Shown one piece after another: positions 42,459 to 52,434 of a stretch of DNA of 64,000 nucleotides. A program made the position numbers and the translations under genes. This DNA comes from Streptomyces lydicus (GTDB lineage: Bacteria > Actinomycetota > Actinomycetes > Streptomycetales > Streptomycetaceae). The DNA is taken from the NCBI RefSeq assembly GCF_004125265.1, contig NZ_RDTE01000003.1, positions 6,944,001 through 7,008,000 on the forward strand. Direction: 5' to 3'. Position 1 is the stretch's first letter. Each line of letters begins with the position of its first letter. The notes under the pieces are model-generated. The model made no database searches. It had not been told where the DNA came from and saw only the letters and a program-made list of their open reading frames with translations.

Positions 42459-43846
42459 CCGCTGTGCGCACCACCGCGCCCGCCGCCGCGCTGTGCCTGC
42501 TGCTGACGCTGGCGGTGAGCGGCTGCACTCCGGGGGAGCAGGACGTCCCGGAGAAGGGCGCTATCGTCTTCGCCACCGGCAGCGACCTCAGCAGCTCCGG
42601 CATCCGCCAGGACCTGATCCACGCCTGGGAGAAGGCGCACGGCCGCACGGTCCGGATCGTCGAACTCCCCGACACCGCCGACGGCCAGCGCAGCCAGCTG
42701 CTGGCCGCGGGCCAGTCCGGCAACGGCGGCTACGACGTGCTCAACCTCGATGTGGCCTGGACCGCGGAGTTCGCCGAGGCGGGCGTGATCCGCCCCTGGC
42801 CCGCGAGCCTGGACGGGGACTTCCTCGGCAGTGTGGCCAAGACCGTGGAGTACGACGGCAAGGTGTGGGGCGTGCCCTTCAACACCGATGCCGGGCTGCT
42901 CTACTACCGCAAGGACATCCTGGCCGCGTACCACCACGGCGCCCCGTCCACCTGGGACGAACTGAAGGACGTGGCGACCGAGGTGACCCGGGACTACAAC
43001 CGGAAGGCGGCCCACGACGCCGCCGCCGGCGAGAAGAAGCGGCCCACGATGTACGGCATGGTCGCCCAGCTGCGGCCCTACGAGGGACTGACCGTCAACA
43101 CCCTGGAGTCGGCCTGGGGCCACGGCGGCGACCCGGAGGCCACCAGCTTCACCAAGGGCGAGCAGGTCGGTGCGCTGCAACTGGGCGTCGCCGAGCTCAA
43201 GAACCGGCTCGATACGATCATGCCGCACGAGGCCACGGCCATGGACGAGACCGAGAGCCGCCGCTGGTTCGCCGACGGCCGCGCGCTGTTCATGCGCAAC
43301 TGGCCGGTCGAGTACGCCTCGGTCGCCCACAAGCTCACGCCGGGCAAGGAGTTCGACGTCACCCAGCTGCCCGCCCGCCCCGGCGACGGCAAGCGGATGT
43401 CCGTGCTGGGCGGGCAGAACCTCGCGATCTCCGCGGGCAGCAAGCGGCCGGCCGGCGCGCGGTCCCTGATCGAGGCGCTGACCGGCGCGGGCAGCGAACG
43501 CTGTCTGCTGGAGCGGGGGTTCGCGGCCACCCGCAACTCGGCGTACCGCGACGGGCCCACGGCACCGCGCTGCCCGCTGCCGCCCCGCGACGCGGAGCGC
43601 GGCGGCCCGGGGGCGCCGGAGCCGCGCCCGGACCCCCGCACCCTGCACGAGGCGCTGCTGGCGGCCGAACCGCGCCCGCGCAGCGCCCACTACCAGACCT
43701 TCAGCAAGGTCGTGCAGCTCGGGGTGTCCGCCTTCCTCAACGGCCGCGGCGGCACGGCCATCGCCGACCGGCTGGCCCGGGAGGCCGATGACGCGCTCGG
43801 CGGACGGAGCACACCGACGACGAAGCGCCCGGCGGACGACGGCTGA
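42455..43846 (+). CDS. Extracellular solute-binding lipoprotein
   Basis: A 463-residue lipoprotein with a signal peptide ending in the lipobox LAVSGC (Cys about residue 24) and a family 1 sugar-type solute-binding fold: IVFATGSDLS, GYDVLNLDVAWTAEFAEAGVI, VWGVPFNTDAGLLYYRKD, and RRWFADGRALFMRNWP. No permease or ATPase gene accompanies it, so it is unlikely to serve a classical ABC importer from this locus. Its 4-bp overlap with the caspase gene indicates co-translation, and it likely presents a ligand to, or complexes with, the caspase protein's outer domains. The C-terminal part from residue 370 is Pro/Arg-rich. Confidence 0.87.
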   Translation: MTAVRTTAPAAALCLLLTLAVSGCTPGEQDVPEKGAIVFATGSDLSSSGIRQDLIHAWEKAHGRTVRIVELPDTADGQRSQLLAAGQSGNGGYDVLNLDVAWTAEFAEAGVIRPWPASLDGDFLGSVAKTVEYDGKVWGVPFNTDAGLLYYRKDILAAYHHGAPSTWDELKDVATEVTRDYNRKAAHDAAAGEKKRPTMYGMVAQLRPYEGLTVNTLESAWGHGGDPEATSFTKGEQVGALQLGVAELKNRLDTIMPHEATAMDETESRRWFADGRALFMRNWPVEYASVAHKLTPGKEFDVTQLPARPGDGKRMSVLGGQNLAISAGSKRPAGARSLIEALTGAGSERCLLERGFAATRNSAYRDGPTAPRCPLPPRDAERGGPGAPEPRPDPRTLHEALLAAEPRPRSAHYQTFSKVVQLGVSAFLNGRGGTAIADRLAREADDALGGRSTPTTKRPADDG

Positions 43847-43866
43847 TGCCGTGGTCCGCCGGGCGC
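43825..43866. terminator. 18-bp terminator at the end of the caspase operon
   Basis: 43825-43842 pairs with 43849-43866 (one mismatch, 6-nt loop). The stem includes the stop codon of the lipoprotein gene and serves the convergent gene at 43899 as well. Confidence 0.75.
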
Positions 43867-43898
43867 CTCGCGCCGTCCGGTGCCGCCTTCGACAGCGG

Positions 43899-44135
43899 TC
43901 AGGCGGCGACGATCAGATAGATGCCATAGGCCACCGCCGCCGCGCACAGGGCGAAGGCGGCCACCGCACCGGCCCGCGCCCCCGCACCCGGTGCGGCGAC
44001 CGCGGCCGCGGCGCCTTCCGGCCGCGGCTTGGGGGAGGTACCGACGATGCCGACGGTGAACAGGCCCACGATCCCGACCGTGACCGCGAGGGTGACGCCG
44101 AAGACCTGGCCGAGAGCTGCCCAGTCGATGCTCAT
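43899..44135 (-). CDS. Small two-helix membrane protein downstream of pit
   Basis: A 78-residue protein with two hydrophobic segments (FGVTLAVTVGIVGLFTVGIVG and AVAAFALCAAAVAYGIYLIVAA) joined by a Pro/Ala-rich loop. It lies 31 bp after the pit gene on the same strand, so it is probably co-transcribed with it. I recall an equivalent small gene next to pit in other Streptomyces; the function is unknown, and an accessory role for the transporter is inferred. Confidence 0.75.
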   Translation of the reverse strand: MSIDWAALGQVFGVTLAVTVGIVGLFTVGIVGTSPKPRPEGAAAAVAAPGAGARAGAVAAFALCAAAVAYGIYLIVAA

Positions 44136-44166
44136 GGAGTTCCTTATCAGGATCAGGTGATGACAG

Positions 44167-45540
44167 CTAGCGGGAGACCGTCGCGGCCTTGGGGCGCGGG
44201 GCGGGTGTCGCGGGGGCGCCGGCGCCGGATGCCCGGGTGGGGAACACGGCCGCCTCCGGGGCGTCGGCCACGGGGGCGTCGGCCGGCCGGGCGTCCGTCA
44301 CCTGGACGTCGGCCACCGGGACATCAGCCGCCGGGGCGTCGGCCGCCGGGACTCCGGTCGTCGCGGCCGGCTGGCCTGCCGGGGGAGGGGAGACGGTGCG
44401 CAGCGCGGCGGTCACCACGCCTGCCGGCTCGGCCGCCGGGCCTTCGTTGACATTGCTGTGGTCGATCGGCTTGCGCCGGGAGGCGGCCCAGATCGCGCCG
44501 CAGATACCGAGCGCGAGCACGGCCACCGCGGCCACACCCCAGTCGCCCTGCCCCGCGAGGAACGCGGCGCCCGCCGCGACCAGACCCGCGGCCGGCAGCG
44601 TCAGGCCCCAGGCCAGGACCATCCGGCCGGCCGTGGACCAGCGCACCACGCCGCCCTTGCGGCCCAGGCCCGAGCCCATCACGGAACCGGAGCAGACCTG
44701 GGTGGTGGAGAGCGCGAAGCCGAGGTGCGAGGAGGCCAGGATGGTGGCCGCCGCGCCGGTCTGGGCGGCGAAGCCCTGCGGCGGCTGGATGTCGGTGATG
44801 CCCTTGCCCATCGTGCGGATGATCCGCCAGCCGCCCAGGTACGTACCGAGCGCAATGGCCAGACCGGCCGAGGCGATGACCCACAGCGGCGGGTCGGCGT
44901 GCGGGGCGACCACACCGCCGGTGATCAGCGCGAGGGTGATCACACCCATCGTCTTCTGGGCGTCGTTGGTGCCGTGGGCGAGGGAGACCAGGGCGGCGGA
45001 GGCGATCTGCCCCGCGCGGTAGCCCTTGGCGGTGTCCGCCTCGTCGCGGTTGCGGGTCAGCCGGTAGGTGAGCCGGGTCGCCGCCATCGCGGCCAGGCCG
45101 GCCACGATCGGGGCGGCCACCGCCGGGATCAGGACCTTCATCACCACGGCCTCGCCGTGCACCCCGTGGGTGCCGACCGACACCAGGGTCGCGCCGATGA
45201 GACCGCCGAAGAGAGCGTGGGAGGAACTGGAGGGGAGCCCCGCGAGCCAGGTCAGCAGGTTCCAGACGATGGCGCCGACCAGGCCGGCGAAGATCACTTC
45301 AGGTCTGATGCCGGCGCTCTCGTCGATGATCCCGCCGGAGATGGTCTTGGCCACCTCCACGGACAGGAAGGCACCGACGAGGTTGAGCCCTGCCGACATC
45401 GCCACCGCGGTCTTGGGTCGCAACGCCCCGGTGGAGATGGTGGTGGCCATTGCGTTGGCCGTGTCGTGGAAGCCGTTCGTAAAGTCGAACACCAAGGCCG
45501 TGACGATCACGATCCCGATGAGAAGCGTGATGTGTTCCAT
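44167..45540 (-). CDS. pit: PiT-family inorganic phosphate transporter
   Basis: A 457-residue low-affinity phosphate permease. It has the duplicated PiT signatures DFTNGFHDTANAMATTISTGAL near residue 20 and GTNDAQKTMGVITLAL near residue 200, with about ten transmembrane segments. The C-terminal 110 residues are a long Ala/Pro/Asp repeat tail (ADAPAADVPVADV-like), probably disordered and cytoplasmic. A two-unit PHO box 54-71 bp upstream predicts control by PhoP. Confidence 0.94.
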   Translation of the reverse strand: MEHITLLIGIVIVTALVFDFTNGFHDTANAMATTISTGALRPKTAVAMSAGLNLVGAFLSVEVAKTISGGIIDESAGIRPEVIFAGLVGAIVWNLLTWLAGLPSSSSHALFGGLIGATLVSVGTHGVHGEAVVMKVLIPAVAAPIVAGLAAMAATRLTYRLTRNRDEADTAKGYRAGQIASAALVSLAHGTNDAQKTMGVITLALITGGVVAPHADPPLWVIASAGLAIALGTYLGGWRIIRTMGKGITDIQPPQGFAAQTGAAATILASSHLGFALSTTQVCSGSVMGSGLGRKGGVVRWSTAGRMVLAWGLTLPAAGLVAAGAAFLAGQGDWGVAAVAVLALGICGAIWAASRRKPIDHSNVNEGPAAEPAGVVTAALRTVSPPPAGQPAATTGVPAADAPAADVPVADVQVTDARPADAPVADAPEAAVFPTRASGAGAPATPAPRPKAATVSR

Positions 45541-45593
45541 TCACCCAGGCAATCAGTTCGAAGGTCAGTGTCGTTGGGACCGTACGGAGAGCG

Positions 45594-45611
45594 GGTGAAC
45601 GGAAAGTGAAC
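45594..45611 (-). promoter_or_regulatory. PHO box (PhoP operator) upstream of pit
   Basis: On the minus strand two direct repeat units, GTTCACT (45605-45611) and GTTCACC (45594-45600), are spaced exactly 11 nt apart, matching the Streptomyces PhoP core site (two 11-nt units beginning GTTCACC). The 389-bp spacer to the aldolase also holds single GTTCAC-like half sites near 45643 and 45755. Confidence 0.75.
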
Positions 45612-45929
45612 TGGGACGGGCGCGGTGATGACACCACCGCAGTGTTCACGCGGAGGAATCTCCCACGTCACTTCCGCCTCATCCGTTGGCGAACTCGATG
45701 AGTTGGAGCCGGCGAGCCGCCCCCACGTGGGCGTCGCGCACCGGCTCCCCGGCGACGTGAACGGAAAACCAACACAAGGTGACCCGTCTCCGGCAAATCC
45801 CCACCAGAGGGTCAGAAATCCCTATATGGCGGATGCCGGGCGGGCGGGCCCCGTCGTACTCTGCCCCGGCCCGCTCGTACGGTGTCGCGCACCGCAATCC
45901 GCCACTCGCCGCACCGCGCCGGAGGACCC

Positions 45930-46586
45930 ATGAAGGACCACGCCGACCGCCTCGCCGAAGCCTGGGGCGAACTGGTCGCCACCGCCCGCAGAACCGTGAC
46001 CGACCAACTGGTCGTCGGCACCTCGGGCAATGTCTCCTGCCGCCTCAGGGACCTGATCCTGGTCACCCCCAGCGGCGTCCCCTACGACCGGCTGGGGCCG
46101 GGCGACACCACCGCGGTCGACCTCGAAGGACGCCAGATCATCGGCACACTCCGGCCGACCAGCGAACTGCCGATGCACCTGGCGGTCTACCGCAGCACCA
46201 CGGCCACCGCCGTCGTCCACACCCACGCCCCGTACGCCACCGCCGTCTCCACCCTCGTCACCGAACTCCCGCCGGTCCACTACATGACCGCGGCGCTCGG
46301 CGGCCCCGTGCGCGTCGCCCCCTATGCCCTCTACGGCAGCGACGAACTCGCCGCGAACATGCTGGCGGCGCTCCGCGACCGCACCGGCTGCCTGCTGCAG
46401 AACCACGGCACCCTCACCCACGGCGACGGCCTCGGCCAGGCGCTGGACCGCACCGCCCAGCTGGAGTGGATGTGCCGGGTCTGGCTGACCGCGAGCTCCG
46501 TACCGGGGCACACGCCGCACCTGCTGTCGGCCGCGCAGCTCGACGCGGCCGCCGCACAGCTGCGGGGCTACGGCCCGCAGGGCTGA
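45930..46586 (+). CDS. Class II aldolase/adducin-family protein
   Basis: A 218-residue zinc aldolase of the fuculose/rhamnulose-1-phosphate aldolase type. GTSGNVSCR phosphate loop, TPSGVPYDRLGPGD, the zinc ligands VVHTHAPYAT and LLQNHGTLTHGDGL are all present. The sugar phosphate substrate is unknown. The ATG at 45930 has a GGAGG SD. It may be transcribed from the spacer shared with pit. Confidence 0.88.
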   Translation: MKDHADRLAEAWGELVATARRTVTDQLVVGTSGNVSCRLRDLILVTPSGVPYDRLGPGDTTAVDLEGRQIIGTLRPTSELPMHLAVYRSTTATAVVHTHAPYATAVSTLVTELPPVHYMTAALGGPVRVAPYALYGSDELAANMLAALRDRTGCLLQNHGTLTHGDGLGQALDRTAQLEWMCRVWLTASSVPGHTPHLLSAAQLDAAAAQLRGYGPQG

Positions 46587-46710
46587 GCGCCCGTAGCGGA
46601 CGGCGGCCCGTCCCCCCGCCCGCCGTCCACCCGCTCACCGGCCGCCCCCCTGGTCACCCGCCCGGCACCGCCAAGTGGCCGCCCCCGCCGCCGCTGCGCA
46701 CACTGAACAG

Positions 46711-47835
46711 GTGCGCCTGGTTACCGCGGCGGCCGTGGCCGCCACCACCGTGATCGGTGCCGGGGCGGCCGCCGTGGCGGTCGGCCGGTACGCCGGCGAC
46801 ATTGCCCTGAAACCGTCGCCCGACGACCCCTTCCCGGGCGACTCCCGCCTCACCGTGCACTCCGCCACCGAGAACCGCATCGCCCTCACCCGCAGCCTGG
46901 CGACCCTGCGGCCCGGCACCTACGGGCTCACCGGCTCCGGCTGCCACGCGGTGGTCGGCGATGTCGTCCACGGCGTACCGCACCCCGCCGACGCGGTCGT
47001 ACGGCGCCTGGTGCGGGTCACCCACGGCACCCTCAAACCCGGCAACCGGATGCGGCTCACCCCGCAGGTGCACGTCGGCAACCCCCGTGACGCCCTCGGC
47101 CTGGACTGCGCCGACGTCGACGTCCCCGGTGAACTCGGCGCCCTGCCCGCGTGGTTCCTCCCCGGCGTGCGCGACACCTGGGTCATCACCGTCCACGGAC
47201 TGGGCACCACCCGTGAACACCCCATGGTGGTGATGCCGTTCCTGCACCGTCACCGGCTGCCCGTCCTCGACCTGGCGTACCGCAACGACGTCGGCGCCCC
47301 GCGCACCGCCGACGGCCTGAGCCACCTCGGGGACACCGAATGGCGCGACCTCGACGCCGCGATCCGCTACGCGGTCCGGTACGGCGCCCAGGACATCGTC
47401 CTCTACGGCTGGTCCACCGGCGCGACCATGGCACTGCGCGCCGCCGCCCACTCCGCCCTGCGCGCCCGGATCAGCGGCCTGGTCCTGGACTCCCCGGTCC
47501 TCGACCGGGGCGCCACCATCCGGGCGCTGGCCGCCGCCCGCCGGGTCCCGCGCGTCCTGCTGCCGCTGGTCGTACGCGCCGCCGAGGGCGCCACCGGAAT
47601 GCCCGTCGACCGGCCGGACTCCGTCGACCCGGACGGGCTGAACGTCCCCATCCTGCTCTTCCACGGCCCCGACGACCTGATCGCCCCCTGGTCGGCCTCC
47701 CGTTCCCTGGCCGCCCGCCGTGCCGATCTGGTCACCCTTCAGCCGGTCCCGCACGCACCGCACGCCGCGATGTGGAACGCCGACCCGACGGGCTGTGAAG
47801 AGGCACTGCGGCGCTTCCTCACCCCGCTCATGTGA
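46711..47835 (+). CDS. Membrane-anchored alpha/beta hydrolase
   Basis: A 374-residue protein with an N-terminal hydrophobic segment (VTAAAVAATTVIGAGAAAVAVG) acting as signal anchor, a 120-residue linker domain, and an alpha/beta hydrolase domain from about residue 155: VITVHGLGTTREH oxyanion loop, nucleophile Ser in LYGWSTGATMAL, Asp in LLFHGPDDLIAPW and a late His (HAPHAAMW). Substrate unknown. The GTG at 46711 is chosen from the length of the signal anchor; a GTG at 46675 is also in frame, and neither has an SD. Confidence 0.8.
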   Translation: MRLVTAAAVAATTVIGAGAAAVAVGRYAGDIALKPSPDDPFPGDSRLTVHSATENRIALTRSLATLRPGTYGLTGSGCHAVVGDVVHGVPHPADAVVRRLVRVTHGTLKPGNRMRLTPQVHVGNPRDALGLDCADVDVPGELGALPAWFLPGVRDTWVITVHGLGTTREHPMVVMPFLHRHRLPVLDLAYRNDVGAPRTADGLSHLGDTEWRDLDAAIRYAVRYGAQDIVLYGWSTGATMALRAAAHSALRARISGLVLDSPVLDRGATIRALAAARRVPRVLLPLVVRAAEGATGMPVDRPDSVDPDGLNVPILLFHGPDDLIAPWSASRSLAARRADLVTLQPVPHAPHAAMWNADPTGCEEALRRFLTPLM

Positions 47836-48007
47836 CACCCGTCCGCCGGTCCGCCGTCCCGCCGGGAGCCGGCGCCCGATGACGCCCGGGCATACGGGGC
47901 GACAACACCCCCCCATCAGGGACGGGCCGGCCGGATGACATGGCCCCGGCAGGTCGCAGGCAGGGTTCCGATTGGGCTTTCGGGCCGACAGCGGCAACAC
48001 TGCTCCT

Positions 48008-49447
48008 GTGACGTCCCGTACCCCGCGCGACTCCCGGCTCCGCATCGTCCCCCGTCAACCGGTTGCGGCCGCCCGCCGGGCGGTGACAACCCGGACCAAG
48101 CGTCCGGCGCCCCGCCCGCCCGAGGGCACGCCGCCGCCCGCGGAACTGGCCCGGCAGGCCCGGACCGTGCTGGCCGGCGCCGCCCGCCTCGCCCGCTGGG
48201 CCGACGGCGCCGCGCTGCGCGCAGGCCCGGACGGGACGCTGCCGAAGGCCGCGGCACAACGCGCCGCCGAGGCCCTGAGCCTGACGCCGCAGCAGGTCCG
48301 CACCGACTGGGACCGGGCCCGGCTTGCCGGTCTGGTCGAGCTCCACGACGGCCTCGCCCGCGCCGGCTGGCGGCTGCGCGCCTGGGACCGCGACGACACC
48401 GCCGTACTGCGCGGCTGGGTCGCCCTCTTCGACGCCTGGTCACTGGCCCGTCCCGCGCCGGCCACCGCCGGCCCCGCGATAGTCGCCGAAGTCGTCGAGG
48501 CGCTGCCGCAGTTGCTGTCCCTGCTGTACCTGTCGGCCGGCCCCGTCCGGCTGTCGGCGCTGCTCGACATGCTGGACCAGCGCGTCGCCGAGCTGCGCAC
48601 GGAGCGCTGCGAGGTCCCCTACGGCCAGGACCCGTCCCCGGGCAGCGCCGACCATGCCGCCCCGGCGGCCGACGACGCCGCGGGGGCGTCGCTGGCCGAG
48701 CTGCTGGGCTGGGCACTGGACGCCCTGCTGACGGTCGGCGCGCTGGTGGCGCCGGACGGTGCGCACGACGGCGTCCACGAGGCCTTCCACGACGCGTCCG
48801 AGGCCCAGCTCACACCGCTCGGCAACTGGTCGGTGTGGGTCAAGCTGGAGCAGATCTGCGTCGCGGCCCAGAGCCCGGCCGGCCATATCGAGCAGTCCGC
48901 GGAGGCGATGCTGCGCGGCTGCGCCCGGCTCACCCCCGGCCCGGCCCGCGCCGAGTACCGCGCCTGGCTCGCCGCCCGCTCGGTCGGCGCGGCCGTCGAG
49001 GAACTGCTGACCGTGGCCCGCGGCGAGGACGCCCTGCTGCGCGGCCTGGCCTTCGAGGCGCTGCGGGCGGTCGGCGCCCCCGCCGAGGCCGCCGTACGCG
49101 CCGCGGCCGACGAACCGGCCCTGCGGCCGTACGCCCTGCTGTGGCTGGTCGAGCACGAGGGCGGCGACCCGGAGACCGCCCCCGATGTCCTCACCCGCGA
49201 GGAGTCCACCTGGCTGTGGGTGGACACCGCGGCGGCCGTCGCCGACCACGGCGAGACCCAACTGCTGGTGCGCCACCTCGACTCGGCGGTCCAGGGCTCG
49301 GTCCCCCGCCTCCTGGAGGAGGTACGCGCCATCGGCCACCCCCGCACCGTCCAGGTCCTGGTGGCCCTCGCCGCCGCCCACCCCGACCCGGCCCTCGCAA
49401 AGGCGGTACGGCGCGCGGCGTTCCAAGTCCACACGGGTGGGGTTTGA
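48008..49447 (+). CDS. Conserved hypothetical, paralogue of the gene at 5350
   Basis: A 479-residue soluble protein of unknown function. Shared with the 5350 product are ELAR, AARLARWAD, GLVE, LTPLGN, AEYRAWLAAR, ARGEDALLRGLAFEALRAV, WLWVDTAAAVADH and a closing HPDPALAKAVRRAAF. The N-terminus has a wHTH-like PKAAAQRAAEALSLTPQQVRTDWDRARLAGLVE block, the C-terminus HEAT-like helices. The GTG at 48008 is a plausible start without SD, preceded by an AACACT -10-like box, so possibly leaderless. A structured inverted repeat begins 3 bp after its stop. Confidence 0.72.
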   Translation: MTSRTPRDSRLRIVPRQPVAAARRAVTTRTKRPAPRPPEGTPPPAELARQARTVLAGAARLARWADGAALRAGPDGTLPKAAAQRAAEALSLTPQQVRTDWDRARLAGLVELHDGLARAGWRLRAWDRDDTAVLRGWVALFDAWSLARPAPATAGPAIVAEVVEALPQLLSLLYLSAGPVRLSALLDMLDQRVAELRTERCEVPYGQDPSPGSADHAAPAADDAAGASLAELLGWALDALLTVGALVAPDGAHDGVHEAFHDASEAQLTPLGNWSVWVKLEQICVAAQSPAGHIEQSAEAMLRGCARLTPGPARAEYRAWLAARSVGAAVEELLTVARGEDALLRGLAFEALRAVGAPAEAAVRAAADEPALRPYALLWLVEHEGGDPETAPDVLTREESTWLWVDTAAAVADHGETQLLVRHLDSAVQGSVPRLLEEVRAIGHPRTVQVLVALAAAHPDPALAKAVRRAAFQVHTGGV

Positions 49448-49578
49448 TTCCCACGTTTTTGTCTTTCCCGCCGTGGGGGTTGCTCGCCGTTTTTCGCCCG
49501 CTGCGCGGTGCGCTCGCCGTTTCGCCTGGCGGCGGGCCGGTCCGCTGCGCGGGGCTGTGGGTGCGGTGACAGGCCTCC

Positions 49579-49627
49579 GGGGCCTGGTGTGTGGACTGCT
49601 TCGCTTTACGTCCCCACACCAGGCCCC
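49579..49627 (+). repeat. Left module hairpin
   Basis: GGGGCCTGGTGTGTGG (49579-49594) pairs with 49612-49627 with one mismatch, enclosing the conserved loop CTGCTTCGCTTTACG. Confidence 0.8.
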
Positions 49628-49815
49628 TCCGGCCCGTCCCCTCCCGTGGGGGAGTAAGTGAAAGGTGGGTGGGGGCTGGCCACGGTCGTCGCCGTGCGAC
49701 CCCTACTGGTCATCCAGGGTGGCCCGCTTTTCATGTGATCGCCAGGCGCGCCGAACCAGCCACGTTCACCCCCACCGGCCTTTTCCCACCCCTCAACGGG
49801 AGGGGACGGGCCGGA

Positions 49816-49864
49816 GCGGGTGGGTGTCCGGACGTAAAGCGAAGCAGTCCGGACACCCACCCGC
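49816..49864 (-). repeat. Right module hairpin
   Basis: A perfect 17-bp stem (49816-49832 with 49848-49864) encloses the exact complement of the left loop. The stem sequence differs from the left copy yet pairing is complete. Confidence 0.85.
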
Positions 49865-50165
49865 GGAGGTCCGTCACCGCACCCCGACAGCCCCGCGCAG
49901 CGGACCCGCCCGCCGCAGGCGCAACGGCGAGAAAGCCAAACATGAGCCGAGGCAAAGCGCAGCGGACCGGCGAGCGCACCGCGCAGCGGGCGAAAAACGG
50001 CGAGCACCCCCCACGGCGGGCCAGCCGAAAACGTGGGAGGCAAACCATTTGCATGGGGCCGTTAGACTGCCTCCCATGGCAGTTCTCCCTTGGGTTCATT
50101 AGACGGCGTAGCCCGCTTTCGGACCGTCCGTCCAATCCGCCGTCTTCCTGCCCTGGAGTTTTTCC

Positions 50166-51762
<1,597 letters not shown>

Positions 51763-51764
<2 letters not shown>

Positions 51765-51813
51765 TCACGGCGTATGGATCATGCCGTATGGATCATTCGG
51801 CCGATGTGTGATC
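51763..51813. promoter_or_regulatory. GATC array upstream of gbn
   Basis: GATC occurs at 51763, 51777, 51791 and 51810, the first three at exact 14-bp spacing within the direct repeat GATCAxGCCGTATG; another GATC lies at 52058. The site starts at the ABC-F stop codon and lies 290 bp before gbn. GATC is the reported recognition sequence of Gbn, so this is a candidate autoregulatory site. The rest of the 335-bp spacer shows no gene. Confidence 0.6.
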
Positions 51814-52099
51814 CATCATCTGAGTGAGAACGGCTCGTACACCGGCGAGTCTGCGGCATCCGGCCGGGTCCTTGGGGCCCGGCCGTCACCATTTCGTCGG
51901 CATACCGCCTGACCTGCCCCTTCTCGCGCAAAGCCGGGGACGGGCGGCTGTCCACAGAGGCGGAATATGGCATTCCGGGCCGCCTGGGCGTCCGCCGGAC
52001 GGCAAAGGATGTCGTACTGACCCTGCGGAATGGGTGGCCAGGAAGCCGGGGAGGGGTGATCATGAGAGTCCAGAGCGCACTTCCCACGAGGAGGCACGG

Positions 52100-52321
52100 G
52101 TGGCCGAGACTCTGAAGAAGGGCAGCCGGGTAACCGGCGCCGCGCGCGAGAAGCTCGCGGCAGACCTGAAGAAGAAGTACGACTCCGGTGCGAGCATCCG
52201 GGCGCTGGCCGAGGAAACCGGCCGCTCCTACGGATTCGTGCACCGGATGCTCAGCGAATCCGGTGTGGTCCTGCGCGGTCGAGGCGGAGCCACAAGGGGC
52301 AAGAAGGCCGCATCGGCCTGA
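52100..52321 (+). CDS. gbn: Gbn, GATC-binding nucleoid-associated protein
   Basis: A 73-residue basic protein (GTG start, GAGGAGG SD) matching, from memory, S. coelicolor SCO1839/Gbn in length and nearly in full sequence: MAETLKKGSRVTGAAREKLA, then the HTH SGASIRALAEETGRSYGFVHRML and a basic RGRGGATRGKK tail. Gbn is an actinobacterial nucleoid protein that bends DNA at GATC sites and influences timing of development. The upstream GATC array suggests autoregulation. Confidence 0.9.
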   Translation: MAETLKKGSRVTGAAREKLAADLKKKYDSGASIRALAEETGRSYGFVHRMLSESGVVLRGRGGATRGKKAASA

Positions 52322-52434
52322 CGGCTGCGACTCCGGGTGCGACGGTGTCCCCCCGGTCGACCGAGCAGTCGACCGGGAGGTTACCGTTCAGTCACTTACG
52401 CACGCAGGTGCGGACGGCTGACTCGGAGGCGCTG

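Larger units (their letters stand above)
49450..50037. repeat. Large inverted repeat with two oppositely oriented copies of a structured element
   Basis: The 718-bp gap between the hypothetical gene and the ABC-F gene contains no gene but two related modules facing each other. Their outer ends (49450-49519 and 49968-50037) are inverted 70-bp copies matching at about 65 positions. Inside each lies a hairpin with an identical 15-nt loop but different stem sequence. The central 130 bp are less similar. It looks like a mobile or REP-like non-coding element inserted twice. Confidence 0.85.

Noticed and set aside
42455..43846. ABC sugar importer component
   Set aside because: The solute-binding lipoprotein has no permease or ATPase genes nearby and is translationally overlapped with the caspase gene instead.
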